Of a DNA stretch of 6,922 bases, positions 1 to 6,045 are shown in pieces (position 1 is the stretch's first letter; each line of letters opens with the position of its first letter). Location: assembly GCA_002482865.1 (NCBI GenBank), contig DLGU01000011.1, positions 1 to 6,922 on the forward strand. Reading direction: 5' to 3'. The notes beneath the pieces were generated by a model that worked only from the letters and a program-made list of their open reading frames with translations, searched no databases and was not told the origin of the DNA. A program made the translations under genes and the position numbers. This stretch comes from Porphyrobacter sp. UBA7686 (GTDB lineage Bacteria > Pseudomonadota > Alphaproteobacteria > Sphingomonadales > Sphingomonadaceae).

Positions 1-222
1 GGCGCTATCGCCCATATGCGCGATCCCCACCACGATGGTCGAGAGCACCAGCGGCGCGACCAACATCTTGATGAGGTTGAGGAAGATGTCGCTTAACAGC
101 TTGAACCACGGCGCGATCGATTCCTTGATCACGGCCGCATCGACCATCTGGTTGAGCAGCTGGCCGACGATCACGCCCAGCACCATGCCGGCGAGTATAT
201 AGAGAGTTAGCTTGCGGTCCAT
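1..222 (-). CDS. Dicarboxylate/amino acid:cation symporter (DAACS family), N-terminal 74 residues only
   Basis: Partial gene: the ATG at 222-220 begins an open frame that runs off the left edge. The protein starts MDRKLTLYILAGMVLGVIVG, a short basic start followed by a hydrophobic first membrane helix. A second hydrophobic stretch at about residues 42-66 contains NLIKMLVAPLVLSTIVVGIA, followed by HMGDSA. This KM(L/I)VAPLV...GIAHMGD pattern is characteristic of the DAACS family (DctA, GltP), inner-membrane proteins that import C4-dicarboxylates or acidic amino acids with Na+ or H+. The substrate cannot be told because the binding region (HP1, TM7, HP2, TM8) lies outside the window. The start is 34 nt downstream of the dapE stop on the same strand, so co-transcription is plausible. 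The ribosome-binding site is weak (GGAAGAGA, about 10 nt upstream). The family call is firm; a specific name is not justified. Confidence 0.85.
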   Translation of the reverse strand, partial: MDRKLTLYILAGMVLGVIVGQLLNQMVDAAVIKESIAPWFKLLSDIFLNLIKMLVAPLVLSTIVVGIAHMGDSA

Positions 223-256
223 GATCTCAGGTTCTCTTCCCTGCGCCGCCGGGGCG

Positions 257-1408
257 CTAGTTTTCAGTCTCGGCGAGCGCCAATGCGGCCTTCGCGATCC
301 GGGTATAGATGCGCGCCAGCGCCGCCAGATCGGGGATCGCCACCGCCTCATCGCGCTTGTGCATGGTTGCGTTGCACAGGCCGAATTCGATCACCGGGCA
401 CACAGCGCGCAGGAACCGCGCATCCGATGTGCCGCCGGTGGTGCTGAGTTCCGGGGCGATGCCGGTTTCGGCCTCGACCGCCGTGCTCACCAGCTTCGAG
501 AAAGTCCCCGGCTCGGTGAGGAATGGCTCGCCGGAAATCACCGGCCGCGCGCGTCCGCCGTGCTTTTCGGCGATGGCGCAGACCCGATCGGACAAGCTCT
601 TGCCGGTGTGCAGGTCGTTGAAGCGGATCGAGATGCGCGCCGCGCCCGCTGCCGGAATGACATTATGCGCGCGGTTGCCGACATTGATGTCGGTGATTTC
701 AAGGTTGCTGGGCTGGAACCACTTGGTCCCGGTGTCCAGCGTCAGCGAGTCCAGCTCGGCCAGGATCGCCACCAGCTTGGGCAGTGGATTATCGGCCAGA
801 TGCGGATAGGCGACATGGCCCTGCGTGCCATCGACATCGATGAAGATATTGACCGAACCCCGCCGCCCGATCTTCACCATATCGCCCAGACGATTGACGC
901 TGGTGGGCTCGCCCACAAGGCACAGGTCGGGCTGGATAGCCTCGGCGTGCATGTAGTCGATCAGCGCGCGCGTGCCGTGGAGCGCGGGGCCTTCCTCGTC
1001 GCCGGTGATGATGAAGCTGATCGTGCCGGCCTCAGCCGGAACCTCGGCAACGGCAGCGACCATCGCGGCGATTGCGCCCTTCATGTCGACCGCGCCGCGC
1101 CCGTGGAGCAATTCGCCGCGTTCGACCGGCACGAAGGGGTCGGACGCCCAGCCCTCCCCCGGCGGCACGACATCGAGGTGTCCGGCGAAGGCGATGTGGC
1201 GCGAACCCTCAGGCCCGGCCCGCAGCGCGAACAGGTTCTCAACCGGAGCCTCATCGCTCCCTTCCGACCCATCGCCCCGCACAAAGCGGTGGACGGCGAA
1301 CCCCAGGGGCGTAAGCATCGCTTCCAGTTCATCGAACACCGCGCCGGTCGCGGGCGTCACGGAAGGCGCGGCGATCAGGCGCTTGGCAAGGTCGGCTACG
1401 TCAAGCAT
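257..1408 (-). CDS. dapE: Succinyl-diaminopimelate desuccinylase
   Basis: DapE is a cytoplasmic di-zinc hydrolase that converts N-succinyl-LL-2,6-diaminopimelate to LL-diaminopimelate and succinate, in the succinylase branch of lysine and peptidoglycan precursor synthesis. The 383-residue protein is close to the usual length of about 375-380. Visible M20 peptidase features are His77 and Asp79 in GHLDV, Asp108 in GAVDMKG, the catalytic Glu138 with Glu139 in TGDEEG, Glu167 in LVGEPTS, and His350 in NATMHK. His198 in QGHVAYPH matches the dimer-domain histidine that reaches into the partner active site. GTSDARF at 326-332 is also typical of DapE and helps separate it from ArgE-like relatives. The ATG at 1408 gives a normal N-terminus (MLDVADLAKRLIAAPSVTP), though the ribosome-binding site is weak. 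The symporter gene follows 34 nt downstream; the cupin gene starts divergently 29 bases upstream. No key residue is missing. Confidence 0.96.
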   Translation of the reverse strand: MLDVADLAKRLIAAPSVTPATGAVFDELEAMLTPLGFAVHRFVRGDGSEGSDEAPVENLFALRAGPEGSRHIAFAGHLDVVPPGEGWASDPFVPVERGELLHGRGAVDMKGAIAAMVAAVAEVPAEAGTISFIITGDEEGPALHGTRALIDYMHAEAIQPDLCLVGEPTSVNRLGDMVKIGRRGSVNIFIDVDGTQGHVAYPHLADNPLPKLVAILAELDSLTLDTGTKWFQPSNLEITDINVGNRAHNVIPAAGAARISIRFNDLHTGKSLSDRVCAIAEKHGGRARPVISGEPFLTEPGTFSKLVSTAVEAETGIAPELSTTGGTSDARFLRAVCPVIEFGLCNATMHKRDEAVAIPDLAALARIYTRIAKAALALAETEN

Positions 1409-1423
1409 CTTGGCAGGCCTAGC

Positions 1424-1428
1424 AGGAG
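1424..1428 (+). promoter_or_regulatory. Ribosome-binding site fixing the cupin start
   Basis: AGGAG stands 9 nt before the ATG at 1438. This spacing favours that ATG over the in-frame TTG at 1429, which directly abuts the motif. The site lies inside the 29-base dapE/cupin gap, so any promoter for the cupin gene must overlap the beginning of dapE. Confidence 0.7.
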
Positions 1429-1437
1429 TTGCCGCGA

Positions 1438-1905
1438 ATGCCCAAGCTCGATTGTGCCGCCATTCCCCAGACCAACGCGACCGGCTACCCCCCGCCCTTC
1501 GATGCCGCGGTCGAGGGGCGGTGGTATCGCCGCCTCGGCCCGCCAGCGGGACTGACCTTGATGGGGGCGAGCCATGTGACGCTGTTGCCGGGCGCCTTCT
1601 CGTCGCAGCGTCACTGGCACCGCGGGCAGGACGAGCTGGTGGTAATGCTGACGGGCGAGGCGGTGCTGATCGACGATTCCGGCGAGACCCCGGTGGGCCC
1701 GGGCGATATCCTCGCCTTCCCGGCGGGCGAGGCCAATGGGCACCACTTGCACAACCGCTCAGACAGTCCGTGTGTCTTCGTCGCCATCAGCGCTGGAGGG
1801 CGCGAGGACGACAGCGGCGAGTACTCCGATATCGACATGGTGTTCGACGCCGAAGGCTACGCCCACAAGGACGGCACCCGTTACGAGACCCAGCGCCTGC
1901 CGTGA
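1438..1905 (+). CDS. Cupin domain-containing protein
   Basis: A 155-residue single-domain cupin, probably cytoplasmic since no signal peptide is visible. The first cupin motif is at residues 59-73: His59-x-His61, Glu66 and Gly73. The second is at 89-106: GDILAFPAGEANGHHLHN, with Pro95, Gly97, His102 and Asn106. It has slightly more residues than the classic spacing between Pro-x-Gly and the His. The likely metal ligands His59, His61, Glu66 and His102 are all present, so a bound divalent metal is expected. Cupins range from isomerases and dioxygenases to sugar- or ligand-binding proteins, and the substrate cannot be read here. The acidic tail at 122-139 followed by YAHKDGTRYE resembles other small proteobacterial cupins. 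The start is set by AGGAG 9 nt upstream. The stop overlaps the LysE-family start (GTGA), so the two are probably translationally coupled. Confidence 0.88.
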   Translation: MPKLDCAAIPQTNATGYPPPFDAAVEGRWYRRLGPPAGLTLMGASHVTLLPGAFSSQRHWHRGQDELVVMLTGEAVLIDDSGETPVGPGDILAFPAGEANGHHLHNRSDSPCVFVAISAGGREDDSGEYSDIDMVFDAEGYAHKDGTRYETQRLP

Positions 1906-2513
1906 TCGATCTTGCCGGGTTTGCCCTCGCGGTGTTGCTGATCGAGCTGACCCCCGGACCCAACATGGGCTGGCTGGTCACGCTGACGCTGGCCGAAGGG
2001 CGACGCGCCGGACTTGGCGCAATCATCGGCATTGCGCTGGGCCTCAGCGCCAATGCCGCGCTCAGCGTGCTCGCGGCGAGCCTTATCCTCGCCCAAGGCC
2101 CGGCGCTTTCGCAGGCCGTCTCGCTGCTGGCGGCGGCGATGATGGCGTGGCTGGCGTGGGAGGCGTGGCGGGATGCAGGTGAGAGCTCGCCCACCGCGAC
2201 CCCGCGCCATGCCGACCAGCGTCATGCGCTCGCGGGCTTTGCGATCAACCTCCTCAACCCCAAGTCGGCGCTGTTCTTCATCACCGTCATGCCGCAGTTC
2301 ATCCCCGGCGGGCAGCCGAGCTTTGCGCAAGGCCTGACGATGGCGGCGATCAGCGTCAGCATCGCCACCGGCATCCACCTCGCGCTGGTCTTCGGTGCCG
2401 AGCAGGCGCGCGGCGTGCTGATGGCCAAGGCCCGCGCGCAAATCGTGCGGCGCGTGCTGGCCATCGCCATGCTGGCGGTTGCCGCGTGGTTCGTGGCCAA
2501 GGCCTTCGCCTAG
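1902..2513 (+). CDS. LysE/RhtB family amino-acid exporter
   Basis: A 203-residue inner-membrane protein of the LysE/RhtB superfamily, which exports amino acids or related small molecules using the proton gradient. The hallmarks are ELTPGPNM at 15-22 at the end of the first helix, the GRRAGLGAIIGIALG loop and helix at 33-47, and the NLLNPKSALFF motif at 116-126. Hydrophobic stretches lie at about 4-17, 37-64, 70-89, 110-134, 143-166 and 183-202, giving the expected six helices. I chose GTG at 1902. It yields a correct family N-terminus (IDLAGFALAVLLIELTPGPN) and overlaps the cupin stop as GTGA, a common coupling arrangement. The same frame stays open far upstream (to 972), but that stretch lies over dapE and the cupin and has no family resemblance. 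The TAG stop shares CTAG with the convergent nuclease gene. The exported substrate is unknown. Confidence 0.92.
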   Translation: MIDLAGFALAVLLIELTPGPNMGWLVTLTLAEGRRAGLGAIIGIALGLSANAALSVLAASLILAQGPALSQAVSLLAAAMMAWLAWEAWRDAGESSPTATPRHADQRHALAGFAINLLNPKSALFFITVMPQFIPGGQPSFAQGLTMAAISVSIATGIHLALVFGAEQARGVLMAKARAQIVRRVLAIAMLAVAAWFVAKAFA

Positions 2514-3391
2514 CGGCGCCTGTCGTCCTCAACCACCAAGGGCCCCGGCGCAAAGGCGCTGGTCAGCAGATCGGCGATCCGCACGCCTGCCTGCTGCACC
2601 CGCCGCTTGGCGATCGGCACGCCGCGCGCGATGTCCTCCTGGCTCAGAGCCGTCTTCTTCGGCAGGGGCGCTGCGCAGACGTCCTCGCTGTCGAAGGCCG
2701 TGGGATAGACGAAGCTCCGCGCAATCTCCCAGCTTTCACGACCCCAGTCATCAGGCGCGCCGCCGCCCAGCTCCGCCCGCTCGGCAGGCGCGTAGCGCCG
2801 CACCACCGGATCGGCCGGATCGCTGATCGCACGTTCGGCCAGCGGGCCGTCCCAGATCCAGTGCAGGTTGAGGCCCGGGACGATCCCGTAATCGGCCTCA
2901 CGATCGTTGCCGCCGCGATCCTCGTTATCGCCCGAATGGAGCGGCATGTGCACGTCACCCGCAAAGTGGACCATGAAGGCGAGCGCCTCCAGCCGCACGG
3001 CTGCGGGCAGGCTCTCATCGGCAAGGATGCGATGCGCGCGGGCGATCTGTGCGGTGACGCAATTGCCGCCCGAACAGTTCGCACGGGGGTTGAAGGCCTC
3101 GCAGACCGGCGCGGTGCGGTAATGCCAAGCGGCGGTGTAGCCCCAACGCCAGCCCTCCCCGCGCACGCAATCGGCCCAGACAGCGGCGTCAGCCAAGGTC
3201 GTGAGGGGGCATTCGGGCGTGCCGAGGTCCTTCTCGCGGGCCAGCAGCACGCGGATCTTGGCGCGCACTTCGGGCGTGACATTGGCCTCGGCGATGCGCG
3301 CGGTCTGCTGGTGCGGGTAGAAGCCCCAGGCGCTGGCGGGCGCTGGCATCAGCGCCAGCACCGCCATCAGAGCCGCGACGAGGTGCCTCAT
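2510..3391 (-). CDS. Exported S1/P1-type zinc nuclease
   Basis: A 293-residue member of the S1/P1 family, tri-zinc enzymes that cleave single-stranded DNA or RNA and often 3'-nucleotides. A signal peptide covers residues 1-21, ending PAPASA, so the mature protein starts with Trp22. This matters because the free amino group and carbonyl of Trp1 bind zinc in P1 nuclease. All expected zinc ligands appear in order: Trp22, His27 (WGFYPH), Asp74 (WADC), His90 (WHYR), His142-x3-Asp146-x5-His152 (VHFAGDVHMPLH), and His177-x3-Asp181 (NLHWIWDG). Cysteines at 61, 75, 97, 106 and 111 could form disulfides, consistent with a periplasmic or secreted location. The ATG at 3391 overlaps the upstream gene's TGA as ATGA, with GGAAG about 7 nt upstream. 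The longer frame to 3448 would put 19 extra residues before the signal peptide. A role in phosphate or nucleotide scavenging is inference. Confidence 0.93.
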   Translation of the reverse strand: MRHLVAALMAVLALMPAPASAWGFYPHQQTARIAEANVTPEVRAKIRVLLAREKDLGTPECPLTTLADAAVWADCVRGEGWRWGYTAAWHYRTAPVCEAFNPRANCSGGNCVTAQIARAHRILADESLPAAVRLEALAFMVHFAGDVHMPLHSGDNEDRGGNDREADYGIVPGLNLHWIWDGPLAERAISDPADPVVRRYAPAERAELGGGAPDDWGRESWEIARSFVYPTAFDSEDVCAAPLPKKTALSQEDIARGVPIAKRRVQQAGVRIADLLTSAFAPGPLVVEDDRRR

Positions 3392-4050
3392 ACGGCCGCT
3401 TCCCACTGCTCGATCACCCATTCCTCCTGCTCGGCCGCAGTGATCCATTCGCGCATCCAGTCATGCTCCCAGATCGCCTGCATATAGGCCTGCGCGAAAC
3501 CGGGAACGCCGATCCCATAGGTGACGAAACGGGTGACGATGGGCGCGTAGAAGATGTCCGCCGCGCCGAAGGTGCCGAACAGGTACGGCCCCGCGCTGCC
3601 ATGCCGCGCGCGCGCTTCGGCCCATAGCCCGAGGATGCGGACGATATCATGCTTGGCGCCGTCCGACACGCCGGGCAGCTCCACCCGGCGGCGGATGTTC
3701 ATCGGCAATTCCTTGCGCAGCGCCTGATAGCCCGAGTGCATTTCCGCCACCATCGCCCGCGCCATGCCGCGCGCGGCTTCGTCCTTGGGCCAGAACCGCT
3801 CGCGCCCGACCTTGTCCGCGCAGTATTCGAGGATCGCGAGGCTATCCCACACCACCGCGTCATCATCCCACAGCACCGGCACCTTGCCGCTGGACGGTTG
3901 CACCTCGCCCATGTCCTGCTTCATCCGATCCCACTCTTCGCCGAGCAGCGGCACGGTGAGTTCGTCGAAATGCAGGCCCGATTGCTTGACCGCGAGCCAG
4001 CCGCGCAGGCTCCAGCTTGAGTAGTTCTTGTTACCGATGATCAGTTTCAT
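3388..4050 (-). CDS. Glutathione S-transferase family protein
   Basis: A 220-residue cytosolic GST-fold protein. The N-terminal thioredoxin-like domain (about 1-82) starts MKLIIGNKNYSSWSLRGWLA, where Ser11, Ser12 or Ser14 could be the catalytic residue. It contains the cis-proline in GKVPVL (Pro58) and the glutathione-contacting acidic-Ser pair in VWDSLAI (Asp69-Ser70). The all-helical C-terminal domain (about 90-220) carries GAADIFYAPIVTRF at 162-175, the usual N-capping box and hydrophobic staple of GSTs. Members normally bind glutathione; activity on a given electrophile cannot be predicted. I start it at the ATG at 4050 because family members begin at MKLIIGNKNYS. The frame is open upstream to 4353, but that extension is Arg/Pro/Gly-rich and not GST-like. 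It is the first gene of a pair, its TGA overlapping the nuclease ATG by 4 nt. The partner gives no obvious functional link. Confidence 0.92.
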   Translation of the reverse strand: MKLIIGNKNYSSWSLRGWLAVKQSGLHFDELTVPLLGEEWDRMKQDMGEVQPSSGKVPVLWDDDAVVWDSLAILEYCADKVGRERFWPKDEAARGMARAMVAEMHSGYQALRKELPMNIRRRVELPGVSDGAKHDIVRILGLWAEARARHGSAGPYLFGTFGAADIFYAPIVTRFVTYGIGVPGFAQAYMQAIWEHDWMREWITAAEQEEWVIEQWEAAV

Positions 4051-4332
4051 GCCGCCGCGCGCTCCACCTTGCCGGGCTGTATCCGGCCCTTGCCCTAGTC
4101 GTTCATCCCGGCGCTGTCGACGCTGAACGATGAGACACGGGAGACAGGGTCCAGAACGCAAAAACCCGCCCTGTCGAAACGCCTCCACCATGGTGTCGAA
4201 CTGCGCGCGAGTGATCGGCGGCGGTGCAGAGCGGATCGGACGGCGTCGCATGGCGGCATGGGCGCTGCCAGAGCGCCGCGGAGTAGGAAAACCCTTTTGC
4301 ACGCCGCAGCCACCCGCGCTATTCCCTTGCCC
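4051..4332. other. Intergenic region between divergent GST and VOC genes
   Basis: A 282-base gap that must hold the promoters of both flanking genes. Visible in it are an imperfect hairpin (CGTTCA at 4100-4105 with TGAACG at 4124-4129, plus an inner GCG/CGC), a near-perfect 9-base tandem repeat (GAGACACGG/GAGACAGGG, 4132-4149), and a perfect 6-bp hairpin (GGCGCT 4261-4266 with AGCGCC 4272-4277). On the minus strand a short coding-like frame (ATG at 4251) reads [18 protein letters not shown] and then loses its coding look. I recognise no gene or RNA here. Confidence 0.4.
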
Positions 4333-4767
4333 ATGACCCTGCCCCCGTTCCACCTCGCCTTCCCGGTCGATGATCTTGCCGCCGCGCGCGCATTTTATGG
4401 CGGTGTGATGGGCTGCGCGGAGGGCCGATCAAGCGAGGAATGGATCGATTTCGACTTCCACGGCCACCAGATCGTCGCCCACCTTGTGCCGGGACAGGCG
4501 GGCGCCAAGAAAAACCGTGACGTTGCGAGCAACCATGTCGACGGCCACGGCGTGCCGGTGCCGCATTTCGGGCTGGTAATGGCGATGGAGCAATGGGAAG
4601 CGCTGGCCGAACGGCTGCGCGCAGGCGGCGCGGATTTCGTGATCGAGCCTACCATCCGCTTCAAAGGCCAGCCGGGCGAACAGGCGACGATGTTCCTGCG
4701 CGATCCATCCGGCAATGCGCTGGAGTTCAAGGCGTTCAAGGATATGGGCAAGCTGTTTGCCAAGTGA
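4333..4767 (+). CDS. VOC (glyoxalase/dioxygenase-fold) family protein
   Basis: A 144-residue vicinal-oxygen-chelate protein with two beta-alpha-beta-beta-beta modules. It begins [20 protein letters not shown] (residues 6-25), the standard first strand and helix, with His7 as the first metal-ligand position. The second module opens with VPHFGLVM (His78), and the C-terminal consensus [15 protein letters not shown] (121-135) supplies Glu131 as the last expected ligand. The family includes glyoxalase I, extradiol dioxygenases and fosfomycin-resistance enzymes. This short type usually appears as a glyoxalase or dioxygenase of unknown substrate, and I cannot narrow it further. The ATG at 4333 gives the family N-terminus but has no Shine-Dalgarno sequence; an in-frame ATG at 4258 would add 25 unconvincing residues. 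The amidohydrolase gene starts 27 nt after its stop on the same strand, so the two probably form an operon. The GST gene is divergent. Confidence 0.9.
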   Translation: MTLPPFHLAFPVDDLAAARAFYGGVMGCAEGRSSEEWIDFDFHGHQIVAHLVPGQAGAKKNRDVASNHVDGHGVPVPHFGLVMAMEQWEALAERLRAGGADFVIEPTIRFKGQPGEQATMFLRDPSGNALEFKAFKDMGKLFAK

Positions 4768-4794
4768 GCGGACGGCGGTGTTTGGGGGGTAACA

Positions 4795-5823
4795 GTGAAG
4801 GCAGGCATTTTCATTCTCAGGTTGATCAGTTGTTTGGCATGGCCGCTGACAATCGCGATTTCCCCGGCTGCACAGGCGCGCGAGCCGATCATCGACATGC
4901 ACGTCCATGCGCTCGCCGCTGACGATCAGGGGCCGCCGCCAATGGCGATGTGCGTTCCCATCGACCCTATGCCGACTTGGGACACCGGCCTGCCGACGAT
5001 CGCTAACTTCATCACACCCTTCAAGAACCCGCCTTGCGCTGACCCGATCTGGTCGCCGGAAACCACCGAAGAGGTCATGCGGCGATCACTAGAGGTCATG
5101 GAGCGTAGTAACGTAATTGGTGTGGTGAGCGGGCGGGTCAAAATCCTGTCCGCGTGGGTCGCTGCCGCGCCTGATCGCGTGATGCCGAGCCTCACCCCCG
5201 ATCTCCCGATCCCCGACAATTTCGCGGCGGAACTCGGCCAGCTCAAAAAGGACGGGCGCATCGCGGTGCTGGGCGAACTCGGGTTCCAATATGAAGGGAT
5301 CTCTCCGGATGACCCGCGTCTTGAGCCGCTATGGGCCGCCGCCGAAGCCAACGACATTCCCGTGGCCCTCCACATGGGGCCGGGGCCTCCGGGCATCGCC
5401 TATATGCCGGGCATGGGTTACCGCGCGCGGCTGTCTAGCCCGTTGCTGCTGGAAGATGTGCTGGTGCGCCACCCCAAGCTGCGCGTGAATGTCATGCACG
5501 CCGGTTTTCCGATGCTCGATGACACGCTGGCGCTGCTTTACGCGCACCCGCAGGTCTATCTCGACACCGGCGTGATCGTCTACACGCAGCCGCGCCCCGC
5601 GTTCTACCGCTACCTTGGCGCGCTGGTCGATGCAGGCTTTGGGAAGCGCATCATGTTCGGCTCCGACCAAATGGTTTGGCCGGAAACGATGGAGCGCGGC
5701 ATCGCGGTGATCAAAGAGGCGCCGTTCCTCACGGCTGAACAGAAACGCGACATCCTCTACAACAATGCAGCGCGCTTCCTGAAACTCGACGAAGCGACCA
5801 TCGCCCGCCATCACGCGATGTAG
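4795..5823 (+). CDS. Exported amidohydrolase family 2 protein
   Basis: A 342-residue TIM-barrel metalloenzyme of the amidohydrolase-2 group, which includes decarboxylases such as ACMSD as well as hydrolases. Metal-site signatures are His36-x-His38 in IIDMHVHA, Glu161 in LGELGF, His193 in ALHMG, His235 in VMHAGF, and Asp291 in MFGSDQM. The full set of ligands suggests an active enzyme. Residues 1-28 look like a Sec signal peptide ending AAQA, so it is probably periplasmic. An LISC sequence at 10-13 fits a lipobox on paper, but it lies too early with an Arg in the hydrophobic stretch, and I prefer ordinary signal peptidase cleavage. I use the GTG start at 4795, with a G6 run at 4784-4789 as ribosome-binding site; it keeps the signal peptide. 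A Pro/Cys-rich segment at 47-82 (Cys53, Cys81) is an insertion of unknown role. The substrate is unknown. It lies 27 nt downstream of the VOC gene. Confidence 0.9.
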   Translation: MKAGIFILRLISCLAWPLTIAISPAAQAREPIIDMHVHALAADDQGPPPMAMCVPIDPMPTWDTGLPTIANFITPFKNPPCADPIWSPETTEEVMRRSLEVMERSNVIGVVSGRVKILSAWVAAAPDRVMPSLTPDLPIPDNFAAELGQLKKDGRIAVLGELGFQYEGISPDDPRLEPLWAAAEANDIPVALHMGPGPPGIAYMPGMGYRARLSSPLLLEDVLVRHPKLRVNVMHAGFPMLDDTLALLYAHPQVYLDTGVIVYTQPRPAFYRYLGALVDAGFGKRIMFGSDQMVWPETMERGIAVIKEAPFLTAEQKRDILYNNAARFLKLDEATIARHHAM

Positions 5824-5841
5824 CTGATAGGTTCCGTGCCT

Positions 5842-5966
5842 CCTCTCCCCTTGCGGGAGAGATACGGAGACTTGGCAGCTTGCTGCCTAGTGGCAGTTGA
5901 GAGGGGGTCAGCGCCGGAGCTTTGCTCCGAACCCCTCTCGTGGGCCCTCTCCCGCAAGGGTAGAGG
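5842..5966. repeat. Long inverted repeat enclosing nested hairpins
   Basis: The outer arms are 5842-5861 (CCTCTCCCCTTGCGGGAGAG) and 5947-5966, whose reverse complement matches at 19 of 20 positions. Inside are a hairpin GGCAGC-TT-GCTGCC (5874-5887) and a longer stem pairing 5899-5908 with 5931-5939, topped by CGGAGC-TTT-GCTCCG (5915-5929). CTGCC (5883-5887) can instead pair with GGCAG (5892-5896), so two small hairpins exclude each other. The element lies between the convergent amidohydrolase and regulator genes, the usual place for REP-like palindromic repeats. No T-tract follows either arm, so a classical Rho-independent terminator is not evident. No coding frame within it looks real. I expect related copies elsewhere in the genome, but this window holds only one. 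Confidence 0.85.
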
Positions 5967-5969
5967 GCT

Positions 5970-6042
5970 AAGGCCGCTAAAGCCTTGGCTCAGCCGAAGG
6001 CGGAGCTTCGGCGATCGACCCCGTAGCGGACATAAGCCAAGG
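5970..6042. repeat. Second inverted-repeat block with crossing pairings
   Basis: This block directly follows the long inverted repeat and reaches the regulator stop. CCTTGGCT (5983-5990) is perfectly complementary to AGCCAAGG (6035-6042). Between them is a hairpin GCCGAAG (5993-5999) with CTTCGGC (6006-6012). CCGCTA (5974-5979) is complementary to TAGCGG (6024-6029) and crosses the first pairing, so as RNA the two would form a pseudoknot or alternative folds. AAGGC (5970-5974) can also pair with GCCTT (5982-5986). It may be part of the same repeat unit as the upstream element. Confidence 0.6.
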
Positions 6043-6045
6043 TGA

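Noticed and set aside
212..1555. A 447-residue plus-strand open frame covering dapE
   Set aside because: It is antisense to dapE, which has all its catalytic residues. The translation is Arg/His/Gly/Asp-rich with no domain, as expected from the complement of GC-rich coding.
972..1901. Upstream extension of the LysE-family frame
   Set aside because: It runs antisense over dapE and through the cupin gene in another frame. Family members begin at the position of the GTG at 1902.
2486..3487. A 333-residue plus-strand open frame over the nuclease gene
   Set aside because: It is antisense to a complete S1/P1 nuclease and has a low-complexity Arg/Ala/His composition without recognisable motifs.
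4051..4353. N-terminal extension of the GST-family protein
   Set aside because: The thioredoxin-like fold starts at MKLIIGNKNYS. The added residues are Arg/Gly/Pro-rich with no second domain.
4804..4833. Lipoprotein signal in the amidohydrolase (LISC at residues 10-13)
   Set aside because: The cysteine is too close to the N-terminus, an Arg interrupts the preceding stretch, and the hydrophobic region continues to a good AQA cleavage site near residue 28.
5842..5966. CRISPR array or simple Rho-independent terminator
   Set aside because: The repeat is a single inverted pair, not direct repeats with spacers. No run of T follows the stems on either strand.
5836..6045. A 69-residue plus-strand open frame through the inverted repeats
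   Set aside because: Its sequence is dictated by the palindrome arms, its composition is not protein-like, and it has no ribosome-binding site.
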